From Elusimicrobiota bacterium (GTDB taxonomy: Bacteria; Elusimicrobiota; Elusimicrobia; Elusimicrobiales; Elusimicrobiaceae): a stretch of DNA of 32,171 nt. The stretch covers positions 1 through 32,171 of the forward strand of contig JAISHT010000017.1 in assembly GCA_031262415.1 (NCBI GenBank), read 5' to 3'. The position numbers and the translations under genes are program-made. Position 1 is the stretch's first letter. The number at the start of each line of letters is the position of its first letter. Below, piece after piece: positions 15,859-22,926 of the stretch. The notes beneath the pieces were generated by a model. That model saw only the letters and a program-made list of their open reading frames with translations, was not told the DNA's origin and did no database searches.

Positions 15859-16947
15859 TTATTTAACGCACAAATTCATTGTTTTTTGCACTTCTTTTAA
15901 TGTTGCCGCTGCGCTTGCCTCTGCGGCCTGGGCGCCTTCTTTAATAATTTTATCTAAAAGGGCATTGTCTTGGGAGTAGACTTGACGTCTTTCATTAAAC
16001 GCCTTTAGCTCTGGCTCCATTAATTCAAAGAGTTGTTTTTTGCAGGCAACGCAACCCAATGCGCCGCTTTTGCACTCTTCGTAGCGGGCGCAAGCTTGCG
16101 GATTATAAATTTTATGGAAAGCAAAAGCCGTGCAACCGTCTGGATTACCCGGGTCACTAGCTCTTTTTTTATTCGGGTCTGTAAACATAGCCATTACTTT
16201 TTTGCGCACGGATTCAACATCTTCCCCCAACTCTATGGTGTTGCCGTATGATTTTGACATCTTACGCCCGTCTAAACCCGGCACTTTTGGAATAGCGGTT
16301 AATAAAGGTTTTGGCTCAACTAAAATATCAGCCTTAAACATATCATTAAACCTTCTTGCAATATCTCTAGAAATTTCCAAATGCGCAATTTGGTCTTGCC
16401 CAACTGGCACATATTGCGCTTTGTGGATTAAAATATCCGTCGCCATCAAAACGGGATAGCCCAAAAAGCCAAAAGAAGACATTTCCGAAATTTCCTTTTC
16501 CGTAAGCAAAGCCATTTTTTCAGCCGCCGCCGTTGGAGTGGTGGGATTTACCGCCTCCGCCTCGCCAGTTTGCCCGGCGTATTTTTTCTTAAAAATCTCG
16601 TTTAACTGCTCTTTGTAGGTTGGATTGCGCAGCAACCAGCCAAGCGGGGTAAGCATACCAAGAAGAGTGGTAAGCTCGGAAATTTGCGGCACATGGGATT
16701 GTATAAACATTGTGCATTTTTTGGGGTCAAGCCCAGCAGTTAGCCAATCAATTAGCATATTGCGGCTATCTTGCGCTAGGGTTTGGGTTTTATCATAAGC
16801 GGTTGTAAGGGCGTGCAAATCAGCTATAAAAAAATAACATTTATGCGTTTCTTGCAGGGCGACAAAGTTTTTAAGCGCGCCAAAATAATTACCTAAATGC
16901 ATTTTGCCCGTTGGGCGTATGCCTGATACAACAATATTTTTATCCAT
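15859..16947 (-). CDS. trpS: Tryptophan-tRNA ligase
   Basis: I use the ATG at 16947, which has GGAG at correct spacing (GGAGTGTCCTATG) and gives a normal start (MDKNIVVSGIRPTGKMHLGN). The ORF-track start lies seven codons earlier. Class I signatures are HLGN (HIGH-type, about residues 16-19) and GRKMSKSYGN (KMSKS). The enzyme charges tRNA-Trp in the cytoplasm. A Cys-rich stretch near residues 285-310 (CARYEECKSGALGCVACKK) could bind a metal, as in some TrpRS subgroups. It overlaps the end of the M50 protease gene by eight bases and ends two bases before scpA. Confidence 0.97.
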   Translation of the reverse strand: MDKNIVVSGIRPTGKMHLGNYFGALKNFVALQETHKCYFFIADLHALTTAYDKTQTLAQDSRNMLIDWLTAGLDPKKCTMFIQSHVPQISELTTLLGMLTPLGWLLRNPTYKEQLNEIFKKKYAGQTGEAEAVNPTTPTAAAEKMALLTEKEISEMSSFGFLGYPVLMATDILIHKAQYVPVGQDQIAHLEISRDIARRFNDMFKADILVEPKPLLTAIPKVPGLDGRKMSKSYGNTIELGEDVESVRKKVMAMFTDPNKKRASDPGNPDGCTAFAFHKIYNPQACARYEECKSGALGCVACKKQLFELMEPELKAFNERRQVYSQDNALLDKIIKEGAQAAEASAAATLKEVQKTMNLCVK

Positions 16948-17569
16948 AGGACACTCCAATAAAAGCAAAAATTAATCTTAAAACAAAATTGAAAATGGGC
17001 ATAACTATTTTGCTAAAAATACCGCTAACTAGCAAGATAATTACTAGCAGCATACCATATCTTTCTAATTGCATATATTTAAACGCCGCGCGGTTTGGCA
17101 AAAAGCTAGCTAAAATTTTGCTACCGTCTAATGGCGGCAATGGTATTAAATTAAAAATAGCCAAAATTAGGTTTATCATTATGGCGTAAACAAGCATTGA
17201 GCCCAAAATACCAATACTAAGATTAGCGGCAACCGCCGTTTTTAATATAAGGGCGGCAAGTATCACCAAAAACAAATTGGACATTGGCCCGGCAAAAGAA
17301 ACTTTTGCCGTATCAGCCTTAGGATTATGAAGCCGCATAAAATTGACGGGCACCGGCTTTGCCCAGCCAAACATAGGTATATTGGCAAAATAACAAAACA
17401 TAGGCACCGCTATAGTGCCCACTAAGTCAATATGCGCCATTGGATTAAATGTAAGGCGGCCCATAAGATAGGCGGTATCGTCGCCATACTTATAGGCTGT
17501 AAAGCCGTGGGCAAACTCGTGCAGTATTACGGAAAAAAATAAAATTGGCAAATATATTAGCATTTCCAT
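16940..17569 (-). CDS. Site-2 protease family (M50) membrane metalloprotease
   Basis: The protein has 209 residues and is almost entirely membrane-embedded, with about five to six hydrophobic segments. The zinc-binding HEFAH lies in the first helix (VILHEFAHGF, about residues 15-24). FNPMAHIDLVGT and NLIPLPPLDGSKIL supply the third ligand region typical of the short YwhC/Rip-type group. It would cut substrates inside the membrane, but which ones is unknown. It is the first gene of the long minus-strand operon. TAAAAT lies about ten bases upstream of the ATG and no Shine-Dalgarno is evident. A second in-frame ATG two codons in is an alternative start. Confidence 0.93.
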   Translation of the reverse strand: MEMLIYLPILFFSVILHEFAHGFTAYKYGDDTAYLMGRLTFNPMAHIDLVGTIAVPMFCYFANIPMFGWAKPVPVNFMRLHNPKADTAKVSFAGPMSNLFLVILAALILKTAVAANLSIGILGSMLVYAIMINLILAIFNLIPLPPLDGSKILASFLPNRAAFKYMQLERYGMLLVIILLVSGIFSKIVMPIFNFVLRLIFAFIGVSYG

Positions 17570-17650
17570 ATATGTTATTATTTTACTATTTTAATAGCCT
17601 GCTTGTAAGCCTATTTTTAGCGAAATTAACAGATTTTTAAAGTAAGGGGG

Positions 17651-17679
17651 TTGACAAAATAACTATATTTGGTTATTCT
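17651..17679 (+). promoter_or_regulatory. Strong sigma70-type promoter facing a gene-less interval
   Basis: TTGACA (17651-17656) and TATTCT (17674-17679) are separated by exactly 17 bases on the + strand. The -35 is a perfect consensus and the -10 matches four of six positions. No coding region starts downstream on this strand. The predicted start of transcription is near 17686, just ahead of one arm of a 9-bp long-range stem. This is the most convincing two-element promoter I can see in the window. Confidence 0.65.
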
Positions 17680-17685
17680 ATCAAT

Positions 17686-17915
17686 ATAAATATCTGGTAG
17701 AGGCAAAATAGCCGCTTTATGCTCTGCGGGGAAATGAGGGTAAAAAGTAGAAGCCGTAAAACACAAAAGCGACTTAAATTGAAGTATTAATGGGCAAGAC
17801 CCTGCCGTAAAAGGGTTTACCATTTAGTCGTAGGGGTGCGGGCGCAATTAGACCAGATATATAGCCTGCCACTCAAAGCACACAAGGGCTAGACGCCAGT
17901 CTAGCCCATTTTTTT
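17686..17915 (+). ncRNA. Candidate structured non-coding RNA, 6S-like in shape
   Basis: This interval lies between two minus-strand genes but has a + promoter at its start and a + terminator at its end, giving a predicted transcript of about 230 nt. ATATCTGGT (17690-17698) is perfectly complementary to ACCAGATAT (17852-17860), so the first part can close into a roughly 171-nt hairpin. Inside it, GGTAAA (17739-17744) pairs with TTTACC (17816-17821), extended by AAAT with ATTT, and GCCGC (17711-17715) can pair with GCGGGC. A closing stem, an inner bubble, a distal stem and this length match the plan of 6S RNA. I do not see the conserved cores of tmRNA, RNase P RNA or SRP RNA. The family is not established, and the alternative is an unnamed sRNA. 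Confidence 0.5.
17886..17915 (+). terminator. Perfect intrinsic terminator of the candidate RNA
   Basis: GGGCTAGAC and GTCTAGCCC form a perfect 9-bp stem with the four-base loop GCCA, followed by A and seven T on the + strand. There is no T-run on the minus side, so it does not serve the flanking minus-strand genes. It is the strongest terminator in the window and the main reason to believe in a + transcript here. Confidence 0.85.
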
Positions 17916-17947
17916 GGCTAAATTACTAGCGTTTTAAGGCAAAAGCC

Positions 17948-19051
17948 TTATTTAAGTTTAAGGTATTTTAGGGCTTGCGCTTTTGTATTTACAAGGCCTT
18001 TAAATTGCGCTTTGGCGATATTATTAAGAGCAAGATTAATAGCCGGGCCTTTTAAGCCTAGTTTTTGCAACTGGCCGCCTGTTATAACAAGTTTTTTAAG
18101 AGAAGATTTTGGCAACTTGCTATCAAATGCCTTTACTATTTTTTGTTGGCTGGTATTTAGGCCTTTAAGCTGCGCTTCTTTATTTACATAAAAATCAAGC
18201 AAGGGCAAAATTTCGCCCATAGCCAAGCGGCTTAAATGAAGGCTTTTTAAAAAATCTTTACCTTCTTTACCAAGAGATAATGCAAGCAAAGCTAGGCGGG
18301 GTATAATACCTTTAATTTTATTTTTTTGGATTTTTGGATATTTAAGGCCAATGTAAATAAACGGGGTAAGGCCGTAAGTCTTCATAAGTTTAAAAACTGG
18401 GGCGGGGTCTTTTTCTTCTAAAATTTTGATAAGTTCCGCCGCCACACGCTCGCGCGAAAGTAAGGCGGGCAGTTTGTTTTGCACAGCTTGTTTAAAAAGT
18501 TTTTTTGTCTTTGGCTCCAAAACCCAATTAAAGCGGGCGGCAAAACGAAGCGCGCGAAATAGCCGTGTTGGGTCGTCAATAAAACTTTGGGAATGCAAAA
18601 TTCTTACAAATTTTTTATCAATATCTTTTTGTGAGCCAAACAAATCATAACTTGCCAAAAACTCACCCGGCAGCAAACTTAAAGCCCAAGCATTAGCCGT
18701 AAAATCCCGTCTATACAAATCGTCTTTTAAGTTTGACGGGCTGACTTTTGGCAGGCTGGCGGGTTTTGGGTAAACTTCTTTTCTACAACGCACAAAATCA
18801 ATTTTTAAACCGTTTTTTAAAACAACACGGGCCGTGCCAAAAGTTTTAAAATATTCTACCGAGCCGCCAAAATTTTTTATGCAAAAATCAACAAAAAGCT
18901 TTATATTACCCTCTGCGCACACATCAATATCAAAGGTTTTTTTGCCTAAATATAAATCTCTTGCAAAGCCGCCAACAGCCCAAGCCTTTATATTATTTTT
19001 TTTAGCTACCAGCCCAATTGATTGCAGGATTTTTTTTTGCTCTTTTATCAT
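17948..19051 (-). CDS. CCA tRNA nucleotidyltransferase / poly(A) polymerase family protein
   Basis: The protein has 367 residues. The class II nucleotidyltransferase head is clear: VGGFARDLYLG, then the metal-binding DID in TFDIDVCAEG (about residues 40-48), then RRDFTANAWAL and DPTRLFRALRFAARFNW, with ERVAAELIKIL in the neck domain. No HD phosphohydrolase domain is present. Members add CCA, or only CC or A, to tRNA 3' ends, or add poly(A) to RNA, and motif reading alone does not separate these. CCA addition is plausible because the nearby tRNA-Arg gene does not encode CCA. TATAAT lies upstream with a short A-rich leader. The stop codon is inside a 6-bp inverted repeat (TAAGGC/GCCTTA) without a T-run. 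Confidence 0.92.
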   Translation of the reverse strand: MIKEQKKILQSIGLVAKKNNIKAWAVGGFARDLYLGKKTFDIDVCAEGNIKLFVDFCIKNFGGSVEYFKTFGTARVVLKNGLKIDFVRCRKEVYPKPASLPKVSPSNLKDDLYRRDFTANAWALSLLPGEFLASYDLFGSQKDIDKKFVRILHSQSFIDDPTRLFRALRFAARFNWVLEPKTKKLFKQAVQNKLPALLSRERVAAELIKILEEKDPAPVFKLMKTYGLTPFIYIGLKYPKIQKNKIKGIIPRLALLALSLGKEGKDFLKSLHLSRLAMGEILPLLDFYVNKEAQLKGLNTSQQKIVKAFDSKLPKSSLKKLVITGGQLQKLGLKGPAINLALNNIAKAQFKGLVNTKAQALKYLKLK

Positions 19052-19069
19052 AATTTCTTTATTTTTTTA

Positions 19070-19705
19070 TTATATTTTCTCTGGCAAAGGTTTGCCTGCT
19101 TTTAAATCTTTCTCCAAAGCGGTAAGTAAATGCCAAGAGGGGTTAATTTTAAGTATTTCCCTAGCGGCTGATAAGACGGAGGCGGCATTATAATCCCCCC
19201 CGTCAACAGGGATATAAAACGGATAGCCCTTTAGCCTTGCGCCGTAGCGTTTTAAAGCCGCAATTTTATAGCCTTTCTCTGCGGCGTATGCGGCTATTAC
19301 TTCGCTCTCTTGCGTTATATGCTCTTCATACTCAAGCATAGCTTTAAGTTCTTCTAGGCCTGCTAGATAAAACGGGTCGTAATCAATGGAGAGGCTAGTC
19401 ATATTATCTTTTAAAAGTTTAAAATCTTTTTGCATTTGCGTCTTTATTTTATCAAAATCTTTTTTATCCGCTTTTGGCGAAACTAAAGCAAGCAGCTCTA
19501 TAGAAGGGTCAAAATAAATAAAATTTCTATCGTGATAAAAAAAAGTTTCGCACTCTGGGCAACGTAGTAAATTAAGCTCCCCTCCGAGTAATGCGGCTTT
19601 AAGTTCAGTGTCCTGGTCGCCTCTAATCAGCGTCCAAAACTCAGCGTCAAAAGGTTCGCAACCGTTAGGGCAATTGGCCTGCCCTTGGCCTTTAATAGAT
19701 TTCAT
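19070..19705 (-). CDS. CpXC-domain protein
   Basis: The protein has 211 residues. The N-terminal part (about 10-70) contains paired Cys motifs, CPNGC and LLRCPECETFFYHD, with the spacing of the CpXC domain, a probable zinc-binding module of unknown role. The first pair is CPNGC, not a clean CPxC. The remainder is predicted to be helical and charged, with a Glu/Lys-rich middle and ILKINPSWHLLTALEKDL near the end, which looks like a TPR-type helix. There is no signal peptide, so it is probably cytoplasmic. It is divergently oriented from the tRNA-Arg gene and lies 18 bases upstream of the nucleotidyltransferase gene on the same strand. The function is unknown. Confidence 0.8.
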   Translation of the reverse strand: MKSIKGQGQANCPNGCEPFDAEFWTLIRGDQDTELKAALLGGELNLLRCPECETFFYHDRNFIYFDPSIELLALVSPKADKKDFDKIKTQMQKDFKLLKDNMTSLSIDYDPFYLAGLEELKAMLEYEEHITQESEVIAAYAAEKGYKIAALKRYGARLKGYPFYIPVDGGDYNAASVLSAAREILKINPSWHLLTALEKDLKAGKPLPEKI

Positions 19706-19769
19706 ATATAATAATTTAGCAAAAATAATACTACCTTGGCTATCTATTAATATAATAGAATATATATAA

Positions 19770-19843
19770 GCCCCGGTAGCTCAATTGGCTAGAGCATCGG
19801 TCTTCGGAACCGAGGGTTGTAGGTTCAAATCCTATCCGGGGTA
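19770..19843 (+). tRNA. tRNA-Arg, anticodon TCG
   Basis: A complete cloverleaf folds by hand. The acceptor arm GCCCCGG pairs with CCGGGGT, with a G-U pair at position 1-72. The D arm is GCTC/GAGC, and the anticodon arm TCGGT/ACCGA has loop CTTCGGA (U33, anticodon TCG). The variable region has five bases, and the T arm GTAGG/CCTAT has loop TTCAAAT. The discriminator base is A and no CCA is encoded. TTTTT follows directly and may end transcription. The anticodon reads CGA (Arg). TATAAT at 19751-19756 is a possible -10 box, with no clear -35. Confidence 0.95.
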
Positions 19844-19915
19844 TTTTTGCGGGTGGTTTATTACTTGCCTGCAATTTGCTAGAATATTCTATACATTTTT
19901 AAAGGAGTCATTATT

Positions 19916-20671
19916 ATGGGTGGACATTCACATTGGGCAGGTATCAAACACAAAAAGGCTTTAGTTGACGCAAAAAAAGGCAAAGTATTTACAAAAATTA
20001 TTCGCGAAATCACCATTGCCGCAAAAATCGGCGGGGCTGATTTAACAAGCAATGCCCGCTTGCGTAAAGCCGTTGACGACGCCAAAGCCGCCAATATGCC
20101 GGCTGACAATGTAAAGCGCGCAATTATGAAAGGAACGGGCCAACTACCCGGCGCAATTTATGAAGAAATTACTTACGAAGGCTACGGCCCGGGCAGCGTT
20201 GCGGTTATTGTGGAATGCACAACAGATAATAAAAACAGAACTTTTGCCGAAATCCGCAAGAAATTTTCCGATAGAGGCGGCAGTATTGGCACATCGGGCT
20301 GCGTTTCTTATATGTTTGCAAAAAAAGGCATAATTTTGGTTGATAAAGAAGCGAAATCTGAAGAAGAAATGATGGATATTGCCCTTGAAGCCGGCGCAGA
20401 AGATATTAAAACCCAAGCCGAAGGTTATGAAATTATAACCGCCATGGAAGATTTGGATAAAGTAAAAACCGCCCTTGAAGCAAAGGGTATTACCCCTGTT
20501 TCCGCCGAGCTTACTATGATACCCGCAAACGAGGTTGAAATTAAAGACCAAGAAACAGCGGAAAAAATATTAAATATGGTGGACTCTTTAGACGATCACG
20601 ACGATACTAAAGCAGTTTACTCAAACTATAGTATACCAGAAGATATACTAGCCAAAATTGAAAACAAATAA
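19916..20671 (+). CDS. yebC: YebC/PmpR family protein
   Basis: The protein has 251 residues, the usual length, and begins with the family hallmark GGHSHWAGIKHKKALVDAKKG. It is followed by NMPADNVKRAIMKGTG, YEEITYEGYGPGSVAVIVE and the acidic C-terminal domain. Members were first described as transcription regulators, and newer work links YebC-type proteins to relieving ribosome stalling. Either role would be cytoplasmic. AAAGGAG nine bases before the ATG is a good ribosome binding site. It overlaps ruvC by 14 bases, the conserved yebC-ruvC linkage, and leads the Holliday-junction gene run. Confidence 0.97.
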   Translation: MGGHSHWAGIKHKKALVDAKKGKVFTKIIREITIAAKIGGADLTSNARLRKAVDDAKAANMPADNVKRAIMKGTGQLPGAIYEEITYEGYGPGSVAVIVECTTDNKNRTFAEIRKKFSDRGGSIGTSGCVSYMFAKKGIILVDKEAKSEEEMMDIALEAGAEDIKTQAEGYEIITAMEDLDKVKTALEAKGITPVSAELTMIPANEVEIKDQETAEKILNMVDSLDDHDDTKAVYSNYSIPEDILAKIENK

Positions 20672-21233
20672 AGTATTAGGTATTGACCCAGGTTTAGACA
20701 GAACCGGCTGGGCCGTTGTAGAAGACAACGGGCCGGCCGGTCTTGTTTTAAATGCTTGCGGCTTAATACACACCGCCGCTGGCACGCCACTACCTCAGCG
20801 TCTTGAAGAAATTTACACAGAAATCCGCAAAGTCGCCGAAGTTTTTGCCCCCGAGGCCGCCGCAATGGAAGAAATGTTTTTTTTGAAACGGGCTTTAACT
20901 ATGTCGCACACCATACAAACCCGCGGCGTCATTATGCTGGCTTTGCATCAAAAAGGCCTTAGCATAAACGCTTATCCGCCAAAGCGGGTTAAAATGGTTG
21001 TTTGCGGCAGCGGCTCGGCTGATAAAAAGCAAGTTCAGCGTATGGTGCAGCTTACGCTTAAACTTAAAGAAGCGCCTAGGCCCGACGATGTCGCCGATGC
21101 CGCCGCAATTGCAATATGCCACTTAAAAACATCTCCGCTAATGGCTAAAATATCGGCGCAGCAAAAATTCCTTGATAAACTTAAAGAAGCAAAAAAGCAA
21201 CAAGTTGCGGCTTTAAAATCCAAACTTCGTTAA
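20658..21233 (+). CDS. ruvC: Crossover junction endodeoxyribonuclease RuvC
   Basis: The protein has 191 residues, a little longer than usual because of a Lys-rich tail. The four acidic catalytic residues can be placed: Asp in VLGIDPGLDRTGW, Glu in MEEMFF, and two Asp in RPDDVADAAAIAI. SADKKQVQRMV is the conserved central motif. RuvC cuts Holliday junctions symmetrically in partnership with RuvAB. The start codon is TTG, placed inside the end of yebC with a 14-base overlap and no obvious Shine-Dalgarno, so translation probably depends on coupling to yebC. Confidence 0.95.
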   Translation: MKTNKVLGIDPGLDRTGWAVVEDNGPAGLVLNACGLIHTAAGTPLPQRLEEIYTEIRKVAEVFAPEAAAMEEMFFLKRALTMSHTIQTRGVIMLALHQKGLSINAYPPKRVKMVVCGSGSADKKQVQRMVQLTLKLKEAPRPDDVADAAAIAICHLKTSPLMAKISAQQKFLDKLKEAKKQQVAALKSKLR

Positions 21234-21277
21234 TTTTGTAAAAAGCAAAAAAAGTTCAAAAAAAGTAAAATAAATTT

Positions 21278-21883
21278 ATGATAGCGTATTTAAAAGGTGA
21301 AGTTTTTGAAGTTTCAAATAATGCCATTATTTTATTAGTTGGCGGCGTGGGCTACTATGTTAATATGGCCTCGCCTTCGCTGACTACGCTTGAAAAGGGC
21401 CAACAGCTTGAAGTTTATATAACGGAATCACTCTCCCCCTACGACGGCACCGCTCTTTACGGCTTTTTAACTAAAGAAGACAAAGAACTATTTTTACTCT
21501 TTAAAGAATCTATCCCAAATACTGGCCCTAAAAAAGCTTTGGAATTTTTAGCAAAAGCATTGCGCAGCGTGGCGGATTTCCACCGAGCTATTATAAACAA
21601 AGACCCAAAAATACTTACAACTATTTTTGGCTTTACCGCAAAAACGGCGCAAAAACTTATTGATTCGCTTAAAGACAAAATGGACACCATAACCGTGCAG
21701 GGCGAAGTCAAAATTAAGACGGCCGAAATACCTTTTATGAGCGATGTTATGGCTGCCTTAACTGCTCTTGGCTACTCGGCCCAAGAATCTAGGCGGGCCA
21801 TAGAAAAAATTTATCAACAGGGCGCAAATAATAATACCGTTGAAGAAAATATTAAAGCCGCCCTAAGGATACTACGCAAATGA
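21278..21883 (+). CDS. ruvA: Holliday junction DNA helicase subunit RuvA
   Basis: The protein has 201 residues, the typical length. The N-terminal OB-fold ([31 protein letters not shown]) is standard, and the C-terminal RuvB-contacting domain is present ([19 protein letters not shown]). RuvA tetramers hold the four-way junction and recruit RuvB. The middle domain normally has two helix-hairpin-helix motifs. Here they read [11 protein letters not shown] and [13 protein letters not shown], and each has lost one of the usual Gly positions. No Shine-Dalgarno is visible, but TAAAAT lies six bases before the ATG. The stop overlaps the ruvB start by four bases (ATGA). Confidence 0.93.
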   Translation: MIAYLKGEVFEVSNNAIILLVGGVGYYVNMASPSLTTLEKGQQLEVYITESLSPYDGTALYGFLTKEDKELFLLFKESIPNTGPKKALEFLAKALRSVADFHRAIINKDPKILTTIFGFTAKTAQKLIDSLKDKMDTITVQGEVKIKTAEIPFMSDVMAALTALGYSAQESRRAIEKIYQQGANNNTVEENIKAALRILRK

Positions 21884-22902
21884 CCCAGCTTAAAAACGAA
21901 TACCTTAATTTATCGGCCAGTGAAGAAGAAAAATCTTCCATAGAACACGCTTTGCGCCCGACGACGCTAGGGGAATTTGTCGGCCAAGATAAACTTAAAG
22001 ATAATCTCAAAGTTTTTATTTCCGCCGCCAAAAACCGCAAAGAAGCCTTGGACCATTGTTTATTTTACTCCCCCCCCGGTCTTGGTAAAACAACGCTTTC
22101 AAATATTTTAGCTCACGAAATGGGCGTAAATATTAAGGTAACTTCCGGCCCGGTTTTGGCCCGCCCGGGCGATTTGGCCGCTATGCTCACAACCGAACTT
22201 AACGAGGGCGATATTTTATTTATTGACGAAATCCACCGCCTCAACCCCGCTGTGGAAGAAGCGCTATACCCCGCAATGGAAGATTTTACTTTCTTTATTA
22301 ATACCGGCAAAGGGGCGGGTTCAACGACGCTAAAACTTGCCGTGCCTAAATTTACTTTAGTTGGCGCAACAACCCGCAGCGGCCTTTTAACAAGCCCGCT
22401 TAGGGACCGCTTTGGCATTATTTTTAATTTAGGTTTTTACGAAATTAAAGAAATAACTGATATTTTAGAACGTTCCGCCCGTCTGTTAAATATTGACGCA
22501 GAGCGCCAAGGCCTTGTTGAAATTGCCAAACGCTCCCGTGGCACGCCCCGCATAGCAAACCGCCTTTTAAGAAGGGTTAGGGATTTTGCGCAAGTAAAAG
22601 GCAATGGCATTATAACGGCTGATATTGCTATAGTCGCCATGGAGGCTTTGGATATTGATAAAGAAGGCCTTGACACCGTGGATAAACAAATTTTAAGCGC
22701 ATTAATTGAAAAGTTTGGCGGCGGCCCGGTTGGCATGGATAATTTGGCTATTGCCGTCTCGCAAGAAGCGGATACTCTTACCGATGTTATAGAGCCTTAC
22801 CTTATTAAAGCCGGCTTTATAACACGCACTCCAAGGGGACGTGTGGCAACGCCAAAAGCGTATTTGCACCTAGGCCACAAAAGCCCCAATACTCTTTTTT
22901 AA
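21880..22902 (+). CDS. ruvB: Holliday junction DNA helicase subunit RuvB
   Basis: The protein has 340 residues, the standard length. It has the RuvB N-terminus ([19 protein letters not shown]), Walker A ([11 protein letters not shown]), Walker B ([10 protein letters not shown]), sensor 1 ([11 protein letters not shown]), the Arg-finger region (SPLRDRFG), and a C-terminal winged helix ([18 protein letters not shown]). It is the AAA+ motor that drives branch migration with RuvA. It is translationally coupled to ruvA by an ATGA overlap. Confidence 0.98.
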   Translation: MTQLKNEYLNLSASEEEKSSIEHALRPTTLGEFVGQDKLKDNLKVFISAAKNRKEALDHCLFYSPPGLGKTTLSNILAHEMGVNIKVTSGPVLARPGDLAAMLTTELNEGDILFIDEIHRLNPAVEEALYPAMEDFTFFINTGKGAGSTTLKLAVPKFTLVGATTRSGLLTSPLRDRFGIIFNLGFYEIKEITDILERSARLLNIDAERQGLVEIAKRSRGTPRIANRLLRRVRDFAQVKGNGIITADIAIVAMEALDIDKEGLDTVDKQILSALIEKFGGGPVGMDNLAIAVSQEADTLTDVIEPYLIKAGFITRTPRGRVATPKAYLHLGHKSPNTLF

Positions 22903-22926
22903 TGCAAGTTTAATTAAAGAATTTTA

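Noticed and set aside
17626-17823. 65-residue minus-strand ORF in the M50/nucleotidyltransferase gap
   Set aside because: No ribosome binding site and no recognisable pattern. It lies opposite the predicted structured RNA, whose promoter and terminator explain the interval better.
17935-17950. Inverted repeat TAAGGC-AAAA-GCCTTA as a terminator for the nucleotidyltransferase gene
   Set aside because: It overlaps the gene's own stop codon and no T-run follows on the minus strand. A weak hairpin only.
19744-19758. CTATTA-ATA-TAATAG inverted repeat between the divergent CpXC and tRNA genes as an operator
   Set aside because: It is entirely A/T apart from the outer pair, so chance is likely in this AT-rich spacer. 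No regulator gene is nearby.
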